A DNA stretch of 64,000 bases from assembly GCA_017161305.1 (NCBI GenBank), contig CP031518.1:1860001-1924000 (forward strand), given 5' to 3'. Shown here one piece after another: positions 27,892 to 39,800 of this stretch (within the stretch, counting starts at the first letter, position 1; every line of letters starts with the position of its first letter). Under the pieces are notes generated by a model, which did not search any database, was not told the origin of the DNA, and saw nothing but the letters and a program-made list of their open reading frames with translations. This DNA comes from Treponema ruminis. GTDB lineage: Bacteria; Spirochaetota; Spirochaetia; Treponematales; Treponemataceae. A program made the position numbers and the translations under genes.

Positions 27892-30800
27892 ATGAAAAAA
27901 GTGTTCTTGAATGTGTGGAAAAAGGCTCTTGTTTTGTCACTTGCTGTTATTCCTTTTGTGATAACGGCTTGTGGTGAGGATTCCGGATTGGGTTCAACCG
28001 TTGATACGGAGGCACCTAAAATCGAAATCACTTACCCGCCTCTGGGAGCTAATATTCGGGGCACTTTTGTTCTTGCCGGTAATTGTGACGATGATAAGAG
28101 CGTAAAGAGCATCATCGTTACCGTTACGGACACGACGACCAAAAAAGTTGTTGGCACAGTTCCTGCATCAATTGAAAATGAAGGAAAATCTTGGAAAGCC
28201 AGCATCAATAATTACAACGATAAAGATAAAAAATACGACTATCTTGACGGAAACTATCAGTTCACGGCGGAAGTTCATGATGGCGCAGGTCATAAAAGTA
28301 ATGCGTCACGAGTTTTCGACCTTGATAACACGGCTCCGGTTTTTGTAGCTTCAAATCCTGGCGTAATCAAGTCTCAGGGCAAAAAAGCTTCTGCTTACGG
28401 TTCAATCTTTACAATTGACGGTACAATTGCTGATGACCACACAATCGCAAGCCTTACCGCAAAAATTTTTGATGAGAACGGAACTTTAATCGGTGATTAT
28501 AAGGAAGAAGACATTGCAACGGCGGGCGGCACAAGCGTTACAATTGCTTCTCATTATGTTGATAAGAATGACGGAACTGCTAGAACAGTTCAGAACGAGC
28601 GTTATACTCAGATTTACGGTGACAATGATGCAGCCGGAACTAAAAAATACTATTGTACGGTTCTGGTAGAAGACAATACAAAATCATATACAGATCCTGG
28701 TGAAAGCGATAACACTACAAGCGGAAACATCACTTCAAAAGTCTATCTCTATGATTCAGTTTATAAATCACTCATGAGCTCTAAGAGCGGAAACAGATAC
28801 GGTCTTAGCGCAGCTGACTTTATGACTCTTTTGAACGGAACCCGCGCGGCTGATGAAAAGACAGAGCCGGCCCTCAAAATCTTGAAAGAAGTAGTAGTTG
28901 ATACAAGTGCGGAGGCAGAGGACAAGGATGCAAACAAACTCAGCTTCTCCCTCAATCCAATGGCAAACCCGACATACAGCGTAAACGGCTTCTCAGTATC
29001 TAAAGATATAGCCGGAAACGTCACATATAAAGAAGCATTCAGCGACAGCACGGTTGTCGTAAGCGTTAATGCAGGTCTTGATAAGACGGCAATCCTTCCT
29101 GGAAACCTCAAGGTCTGGACAGTGCTTGTTGACGGCTTGACTCCAGAAAAAGCCCTGGAGCGGGTCAGCAAGGTTGCAAGCAAGATTACGGCAGTCCAGA
29201 AACTCCATTATGAAGAAGTTCTTGAAAAATCAGAGGAAATCATCAATGAAGTAATGAAGTATGCAGAGGCCGAAAAACTCGATATTGTCCTCGTCAAGGA
29301 TAATTCTACTGATTCCGGTTCTTCTGTTCAGACAGAAACCTTGTCATGCGTCCTTCCAAAAGAGGCTTACATTTCTGGAAAGGTCTACGCATTCATTGTT
29401 ACAGGTTATGACGAAGACGACGTTGCCTTCCTTCAGAACACACTCTACGCATTTAAGGCAAATGAAGCAGGTCAGGCTCCAACCCTTATAATTACAGAGC
29501 CTGAGAATCAGTCTTACTTGAAGTCAACAGAAGGTCTTGTATTCAGTGGTAAAACATCTCTCCCGGACGGCTCAACACTCAAAGTCGCTGCATTGATTAT
29601 TAATCTCCGCGTTCAGGATGAAAACAAACAGAATATTGCCGTAGGAAAGACTGACGGATATACAGTCGACCTTACTTATAATGAAACAAGCGGCTATTCT
29701 TCTACAGATGAATCATTGACTTATGACCCTTCAACAAAAATCTGGACATTCACTCCTTCAAAACTTGCTGATTACAATGATATTTCTGCAAGCGAAGGCG
29801 AAGGAAAGTCTTATTTCTATACGGTAGACATTTCATCTGAATCATCTTCGCGCAATGCTACGTCAAAGACAATTTCAGTCCATGTTGATTCGACAATGCC
29901 TAAAGTCTCGATTGCGAATGTAACTCCATATGTCAGCGGTAGTAATTTCTATTCAGAAGCCGGAGAAAATATCAGAAATTATGTAAACGGCGACATTACT
30001 GTAAAATTCAATATCGAAGAGACCAACCTCAAGGAAGTTTCATATAAAGTTCTTGTAGACGGTGAAGAAAAAGTCTCTCCTGTCAGCCTTGGCAAAGTTT
30101 ACTCCGGTTCAATTGACCTCGACACTACAAAATGGACGGAAACTGCAAAAGAAAAGAAGAATATTGAAGTTGTAATTACGGCTGTCGATGTCTGTGGAAA
30201 CACAACTTCTTATTCTACAACAGAATACAACACAGTCACCTATAAAAATGACAAAAATGAGGAAGTAAATTTCAACAAGCCGATTATAATCTGCCAGGAA
30301 ACTGATATTCCTCAGATTAAATTTGCAAACGCAGAACTCTCTTACAAAACTGGAAAAGATGACCAGATTGTCGAACATTCATTCCTCGTCGTTGAAGAAG
30401 AGGCAAAGAATGATGCAAACAAAAAGAGCATTGTTGCAAGCCACAACCTCTTCAACATCAAGAACAACAACACAATCCAGATTGCCCTTGATGATGATGA
30501 TAATATTGCCAGTGCAAAAGTCGTGCTTTACGATGAGGCCGGAAAACTTTATGAAGCAGACGGATTTGAGAATCCTTCTATAAAGCAAATCGGCAAACCT
30601 TCTTTCACATGGAACTATCTGCTTCCTGCAAAAGAAGGAATCTATCAGGTTTATATCGAAGTAACAGACTCTAAACTGAAAGATGATTTGAGCGAAACGG
30701 TCAAACTCTGGAGAACCAATAAAGTCGGAAAATTCTACGTTGCCGTTGATGACGGAGCTCCGACAGTCGAGATTAAGAATCCTGTCGCCGGTTCATATCA

Positions 30801-33800
30801 GAAGAAAGCATTTGCCGCAAACGGAACTGTTTCTGAAAAAGATAACGTTACACTTACACGTTCTATTTACAAGCTTGATGCAAAAGCTGAAGATAAAAAA
30901 TCGGTTGACATTACAGCAAAAATTACTAAAGACAAAGACGGAAACTTTATCTGGGCAGAGACTGATGAAGACATTAAGGACCTTGCAGACGGCGAGTACA
31001 TCCTTTCTTACACTGCAACTGACCGATACGAACAGTCTTATACAAGCGATGTGCGCGTAAAGGTTGATACAAAGGCACCTGTCTTCAAGGACGATAAATC
31101 AAAAGTCTTCGTTTCTTCTAATGCAGAGGCTGGAAAAGCTTATGTTGAAAAGACCTGGTTCAACAGCGAGGCCCTCAACCTTTCCGGCGAATTTGAAGAG
31201 GCAAACGGCATTTCAAACGTCTACTACTGGCTCGACACAGATGTAAACACTGTTGAGAAAGACGGAAAAACTCAAATTGTATTCAGCGATATTCTCAATG
31301 AAGATAAAACTGTAAAAACAAAAGGTGCTTCAGGAAGCTTCACGGCCGTAACAGAAAACGGCATAAGCACATACAAGACGACTATTCCTGATTTTACTGA
31401 ATGTTCAGCTGCAAATGCCCACAAACTCACACTCATCGCAGTTGACCTTGCAGGAAACGAATCGGAGAAGATTGAATACACGTCAATTAAAGTCGATATG
31501 ACGGCTCCGGTATTTGAAAATTACTACTATAAGATGGGCGCTGTAAAGGGTGAAGTAAGCGGCAACATCCTTACAAACGGTGAAAACGACGTAATTCTTT
31601 ACGGACTTATTTCTGACGCCGCTTCTGGTGTTGACGTAAATAATTTCGTGCTCAATGTAATTAACGGTACGACAAAATCAATTCTTGCTGACACACAGAC
31701 AGTCAAGAACATTACATTTACGACAGAGCCTACTTCATGGACAGAGGTCGATGGCGAAAATCAGCAGACCGTAAATGTTGATACAACAGCCGGATTTGAA
31801 AAGTGGATTGAAAAAGCAGACGCTGCAACAGCTACTACATTCAAAGATGGTGCTTCAATTGAAGATACTACAAAAATCACCGGATGGAAGGCTGTAATTG
31901 ATAATGACAGGTTCAAGGCCGGTGAAGTCCGCACAAATTACTTCGATAATGCTGGAAACGGCAACAAGAACTATAAGATGTTCTCAATCCGAGTGGATAA
32001 GGAAAAGCCAAAAATTTCAAACCATACTCTCACGGCAGAAAAGAAGACTGGAGAAATTATAGACTATACGGCTTACAAGACTGCGGATTATACATTCCCT
32101 GCCGGTTCTGATACAAAGATTCCTCATTACTACGTAAATAACAGTGACGGACATACATTCTCGCTTTCAGGCGTTGCTACTGATAACGAGGGAATTGCAA
32201 AAGTTGAGCTTATTACCGGAAGCGGAGTCACAAAAGATGCCGATAAAGGTGAATTCAAGTGGACTGGAATTGACCTTTCAGCCCTTGATGCAGACTCAAA
32301 CGTTACAATCAAGATTACTGATATTGCAAACAACGTATTTGAGCAGAATATTCACATCACTCCTGATGTAAAGGCTCCGGAAGGCAAGCACAGTACAGGA
32401 AATGTAGACAATTACTTCAGAATCGGAGACTCTAAAGTTGGCGAAGTCAGCGATGTAGGACTCGGACAGTCAGCAGAAACTTACGGAAAAGACAGCTCAC
32501 TCAAAATCCGCGGTTACTTTACAGAAAATGGAAGCGGTCTGAACATGATTTATTACAAGACCTTCGCTTCTATTCCAAGTGCTACTGACATCGATGAATT
32601 CAAGAAAGATTATGAAGGAAAGAAGAGCGGCTATTTCTCTCCACTTGAAGTTGAGGAAAGCAGAACAATCGGTCAGGAAGTGATTCCGACAAACTTCAAG
32701 ACTAATATCCCTGGATTCAAGGAAGGAAAGAACTATCTCGTACTCATTGCCGTTGATAAAGTTGGCAACGCAGAACTTGATAATGTTACTTATAAATATA
32801 CACCGGATGGCACGACGTCTGAAATTTCTCTTGCCGGCTGCTACGAAATCAAAGTCGATATGACCCAGCCACGCTTCGAAAGATTCTATTACAAGATGGG
32901 AGCAATCAATGCGGAAGTAAAGGGTGACATTCTCACAAACGGTGAAAATAATGTAACTCTCTATGGACTTATTTCTGATGCGGATTCTGGTGTAGATGTT
33001 GAAAAATTGCAGCTTAAAGTACTTACCGATACTGAAAAGAAGGTAATTGCAGATACCTCAAATATCACGTTCACAACTGAAGCTACTTCATGGACTGCAG
33101 GTTCAGTTCAATACACAATGGCTTCATCAAATGGACTTGAAAAGTGGGTTGAAAAAGCTGATAAAGACGGTGAGTCTACATTTAAAGCTGCTTCTTCAAT
33201 TTCAGATACTACAAAAATCACCGGCTGGAAAGCAGTTATTAACAAGAAAGCTTTCGAAACTGGAGAAGTTAGGGCGGATTACTACGATAAGGCCGGAAAC
33301 AGCAGCCTGAATATCAAGATGTTCTCGGTACGCGTTGATAAAAAGCCTCCAAAACTTAACAACCACAACTTCGCAGACACGACTCCAAATTATACGGCTT
33401 ACAAGTCAAAGACAGTAATCGAAGGTACAGGGGATGATGCAAAATCGGTTCCTTATTACTTCATCCACAACACGGATGACCACAAGTTCACCCTTTCTGG
33501 TGTTGCGACAGATAACGAAGGTGTTGCAAGAGTTGAACTTAAGAATGGTACAAGCGTACTGAAACATGCAGAAAAAGGTGATTTCAACTTTGATGATCTT
33601 GATTTCTCTACTTTGTCTGCTGTAACAACATTGACTCTCAGTATCACGGACGCCGCAAACAATGTTTCTGACTACAAGATTGTTCTTACTCCAGATGTAA
33701 CAGCTCCAAACGGAATCCACGACACAGATTCACTTGGCAAGGATTTGCAGTTCCGAATCGGCGAACAGGTATACGGAAGTGAAAAAGTTGGTGCTAAGTA

Positions 33801-36800
33801 TTCTAAGGGAACTTACGGAAATTCCAACTCAATCATGATTCGCGGTTACTTTGATGAAGCAGAAACTGGCAGCGGATTGAGTATGATTTATTACATGCTC
33901 AAACAAACACCTCCTTCAGTGGATGATATTACTGGCACGACAGGCTTCTTGAAGAATTATCAGGACAAAGCTACCGGCTACTTTGCCCCAACAGAAAAAA
34001 CATCTCAGACAATCTTGAAGAATGTTGGAACAGGGGCTTCTGCAACACAGGAAAAAGTAACTGTAGCCTACAACTTCAAGACCCTGCTTTCAGGATTCCA
34101 GGAAGGAAACAACTATCTCGTTCTTGTAGCCGTTGATAACGTAGGAAACGCTGCGGTTGATACAAAGACATTCTCTTATAAGGCTAATTCTACAGACACG
34201 GAAGATACTGTTGTAAACTGCTACTCAATCAATGTTGATACGGCAGTTCCTGAACTCAGCGACCAGGTAACTGTAGAAATCGCAGGTTCAAGCGACGGCC
34301 TTTCTGCAAGCCAGATTCTTACGAACTTCAAAAAAGGCGACATCACGCTTAAAGGTTTTTGTTCTGATGCAGCGGCAGGAATTGATTCCGTTACTCTCTA
34401 TGTCGAAGGTAAGGGAAAAAATTCAACAGACGCAGAGGTCGTAATTGATAAAACTACAAGCGTAACTGTAGGTACAACTTCGGTAACATCTAGCGTTGAA
34501 GCAGACTTGACCGGTGCCACAGAACAAGCAGAAACTTGGTCTGGAAAAGTTGCCGCAAACTTGTTCAGCAATGTTGAATCCGGCACATTCGCAGTCTATG
34601 CAACTGTAAAAGATAAGGCGGGCGACGGAAACACAATTAACCGAAGCGTTGCAACAATCATTGTTGATAAGACAAATCCAGGCGTAACTCTCAAAGCACC
34701 GGCTGATGCTGACTCATCAACGACAGATGTTGAAATTAACGGAATTATTAGCCTCAGCGGTGAAATCACGGACGGAAACATCCTGCCGGATAAAGCAATT
34801 ACTGCAATTCAGTATGTAGTTAAACCTGCAACTGATCCTGAAGATTTGAACACCCTCAGCTGGACAGACGCTTCTTCTTCAACGATGACAGGTTTTGACC
34901 TCTCAGGTAACTACACGTTCACTGCAAGCAATTTTGACACGTCAAAACTCACGGACAAAACTGTTTACTACATCCGTGCAAAGGCAACTGATAAGGCTGG
35001 CAACGTCGGATATTCAGCTCCTGTAACTGTCACAGTTGACCAGGACACAGACCGCCCTGTTATCAAGATTACAAGCCTTGATAAAGCCGGTGACATTATT
35101 TCTGCCGGAACAATCATGGGTACAATCTCTGATGACGACGGAATTGATGCTGATTCATTTAAGTATAAGGACGGCGAAACTGGCGAGCCTAAAGACTTTA
35201 CTTCATTCAACAGCGGAAACTGGCGAATTGATGGACTTGAAGCTGGCGAACGCAATATTTTCTTCGTTGTAACAGATAAAGCCGGTACAACATTCGAGAC
35301 TAAAAAAACAACAAAAGACAGTTTTGCTTCTTCTGGTGAGCCATACGTTATTTTGGAAAAAACACCAAAGGCGTTGAATACAGATGCCGTTTCATTCAAG
35401 GTTGACTTGAAGGACCCGAAAATTACGGCTTTGTACTTCGCAAGTACAGAAGCAAACGCAATCCCTGCATATCCTAATACTGCTGCATCCGAGCCGTGGC
35501 AACCGACAGGCAAGGTAAGCTATGGTCCAGCCTCAAAATTCATGTCAATCTACTTTACTGTAGAAGAAGATGTAGAAATGGCTGCTGTTGGCAGTGACGT
35601 TGAGATTAAGGCTCCGAACGGCACTATTTCTTTGGATGAAGGTAAAGTAACTCGTATAGATCCAGAAGGTGCAACAACTGACTACATCTATAAGATTGGT
35701 GTAATTGATACTACTGGTGGATTCCAGACATTGGTTTCAGAAGGTAATAATACAATTACAATAACCGTAACTGATAAGTCCGGCAGAAAGAGCTCTGAAA
35801 CATTCAACATCTTTGTTGATAACGTCGCACCAACGGTCAAGAATTTCTATAATGACACAGAAACTGGAATTACAGGCAAAGTCACAATTCCTGGAAGCGT
35901 AACAGATTCTACAGGAATCAAGACCGTCAAATACCTCATTCCAACTGCTGAACAGCAAACAACTTATGAAAATGACAGAACGACTGATGAAAAAACTGCC
36001 GTTACTAATTTGGCTGCAGTTTCTGGTTGGAAAGATATTTCTGTTGCATCTTCAATGTATGCGGAATTCGACATTAAGTTTGAAAGCTCTTCATTCACAG
36101 AAGAAACCAATGCAACAACTGGCAAAACAAGCTTGATTTACTATGCTTCAAAAGAATCTTCAACAGCTGGAAAACTCGAATATGCCGTAACTCGAAGCGG
36201 AACAGGTACAACGGAAGACCCGTACACTTATGCACAGGCCTCTACAACAGACGCAACGATTTACGTTCCGATTTTCTTCTATACAGAAGATTCTAACGGT
36301 AGCAAAGGTATTACCAAGTTCTACTACAGGGTTTACCCGGACGGCGGTATTCCAAAAGCCGAACTTACTTCACACGCTGAATCAGTAAATGGATTGGTTA
36401 AGACAGGAAACAAAGTAAACCTCATGGGTACAGCCGAAGATGACGAAGGCGTTGCTTCCGTAAAGATTACAAAACTTGAGTACACAACTGAAGACGGTGA
36501 CTCAATTACAGATTCTACGACATGGAAAGAAATCGACATTTCAAATCTTTCTTCTGATTCAAGTGATACTAACCGTGCCGTTACCCGCGGAACTGTGGAA
36601 GGAAGCACAATCGTTTGTGACGGAACTACAAGCTGGAAGGCTTCTATCAATACGGCAAAAATTAATACTGGCACAGATGAACTCAAGGCAATCCGTGTCA
36701 CTGTCGAAGCATTCGATGAAAACGATACTTCAAGTTCAAAAGCTCATGCAAACGGTACATCAGCAACATGTATAAACCGAATCGTAGTTGATAAGACAGT

Positions 36801-39800
36801 TCCTGTTCTTGAATCGGCGGCAATCGTTGGATTTGCTTCTGCCCCTGCTTCTGTGACTGCAACTCCTGTATTTGAAAAGTCTTACGAGGCCGGAATGTAC
36901 TTCTCTGGCACAAAGGCTACAAATTGGTACTTGAAGGCTGAAATTTCTGATGATTCAAGCGTAACGGGATTTGAAATCTCGAGCATGACTGGAAGCGGTT
37001 ATATTTCTGCTATCTCTGATGGCGGCGTCGATTCCGGGGATTCAACTTTGACCGCAATAACAGGTCTTGTTGAAAATGGTCGGGATACAAAAACATACAC
37101 CATCCTTATCCCGATTACAACATCAAGTGAAGGTCACGTTTACGCAACGCTTGAAATGTTCGACGGCCAGCACACAGACGTTACGACCGCGTTCTCATTC
37201 TTCATTGATAACACGGCTCCTGCCCTGTATAAAACAAAAGCTGGAACAGCTGGCGTTGCGGATGACAAACTTGCTCATGCAGATACGCTCCGCTTGAAGA
37301 GCAACGGAATGCAGATTGATACAGGAAACAACGTAGTTGAAAACTCAGACGGTTCTTACACATTCGGTGATGAACTTGTAGAAGCCCGCTCTGGCCTTGC
37401 TTACGTCGCATTCTACTTCAAGAAAGCCGCAAGTGAAACGCACCATACTACAAACCGGATCTACAGCCCGATGTTTGGAACTGACAACATGATTACACTT
37501 GCAGCCTCAAAGACTGCCGATGAAGTCTACATCAACTCTGAAGGCTTGCCTGCACTCGTTAAGACTGTAACAGTCACAAACACAACGACAGATGGAGTTA
37601 CAACAAGTACAGTTAAATTTACACGTTTAGGAACTAATAAGTTCATTAATAATGCTGCATGGAATACTGGGGCTACATCATTCGGACTTGTAAAGATTGG
37701 CGGTGCATATCACAGAATCAAGTCAATTACAGATGATGTTGCGACACTTGCAGACGAAGTTTCAGACAAATACACTGAAGCCGAATTCATCTATGCAATG
37801 CTCGTTGACCACCAGATTGCCGAAGGATTCTCTTCTGCTGATCCGACAGGTGTTTCAAACGATGACGGTGACGGCTTAGTCGAAATGGTTAAGCAGACAG
37901 GAAGCACTTACAAGTGGACTGCAAGCATTCACTCTGACAATATTCCTGACGGTCCTGCAGAAATCCATATTGTTGTATTCGATGATGCGGGTAACTCAAA
38001 CTCAGGCTACGTCAAGACAAGCATCCAGAACAACCGCCCGAGAATCGCACGAGTCTACCTCGCAACCGACTTGAACGGAAACAATTTGTTCGACTTCGAC
38101 AACGGGGAAGTTCCTGAACTTGATTCAAATTCTGAACGATACACAGAAAACGGAACAGAATACGGCGAGCTTGCATATTATTCAACGCTCACAAAAGACT
38201 CAAAGATTCAGGCAACGGCAACACTCAAAAAGAACCAGTGCAACTTCGTTGTTTCAAACAGACTCCTCGTATTGCCTGAAATCATCGGTGGAAACGGTGA
38301 GGATGCAGAGCTTAGATATGCATACAGCGTTTCAGATAATTCACCGGAGGCTTTGACTCCTGAAGATGCGGAAGCTGAAAGTGTTGGAATCACACAAGCC
38401 ACGGGAACGGCATTGAAGTCATTCTCTTCAAGTTTGGCAGCTCTTCAGCTTGCAGACCGTGGAAGTACTGCTGCTTCACCTGTAACGACAAATATTTCTT
38501 CATTCCTTGGTTCAAGAACTCCAACTGATGCAAACGGCTACTTCGTTAAGAACGGCACTGTTCCAACAAACAACCGCGGTTATCTTGGCTTTGTCCTTAA
38601 CAATGATGATTTGAAAACTCATGAAAGCTGGGTTGGCGATACAAAGATTAAGAAATACTTTGCATTCACAATCTGGGACAAAACTCCTGAAACAACTCAG
38701 GGTGAAGATTCCCTCTATGCACTCCTCAAGATTCCGTTAGTAATCAACGTAAAGGATGACGTCAGACCAAGAGCTGACATCACACCGTTCTACTGGAACA
38801 GCAAGGAAGACGGCTCATTCGTATATGCTGAAGACGGAACACCGGAAGGACACATTGATCTTGTCGCTGAAGCAGACAAAAACAAGACAACTGTTAGACC
38901 GGGTGTTTCTGGAACTGTATACATTGAAGGTACTGCTTATGATGAGACACGATTGTCGAAGATTGAGGTAAGAGACCCGAGCGGAACAGCATATACTATT
39001 GCTGAATACGATTCTGGTGCTTGGAAAACTGCTGAGAATGCAACAGAAGCTGGCACAAACGGCTGGCCTTGGCCTGATAACTATATTTCTTCTAAAGTTG
39101 AAACAATTACAGAGCCGAGCCAGAAAGGTCATAAGGTTGCATGGAAACTTGAAATCAACATGACCAAGTTCGGAATTAAGACTGACCAGAGTGTTTATGT
39201 AACTGCATACGATGCAAGTACAATTCCTACTGGTAAAAACTCTAGTATCAATTCGAGTGTACAGACTGTCTGTGATGCTCATACATCTCGTTATAGAATG
39301 GATTTCGTGCCATACATCAAGAGCATTTACCCTGCAACAGAAAGCAGCGCAGCCCGCTCTAGGTTGGGCAAATTCCCAGTACAGGCAGGAAAAGATATGT
39401 ATATTGAAGGAATGAACTTCTCAACAGATCTTGAATACAGGATTGGATTCAGTACGACACCAGAAAATGAAGCTCTCATTTCTTCTCCAAATACATATGA
39501 AGGTAAGTTTATTGAAGATGATGATGTAAGTAAGGTTGAAAATGGTAAGATTAAAGTAACTGCACCTCAGAATTCTTGTTATGTCCGTGTATGGGTAAAA
39601 CCTACCGGTGGTAATTGGACTTATACAAAGAATAACATGAATGAAAATGCCGGCTGCAACATTGAAGAAGGTTATGTAGCTTCAGATGACAACGGCAAAG
39701 GCAACATGGACAGAGGCTTTAAGCGTGCCAACGATGCCGGAACCAACTTCTGGACTGACGACAGGTATATTGCGGTATGGAACACGGGAACAAAATTTGA

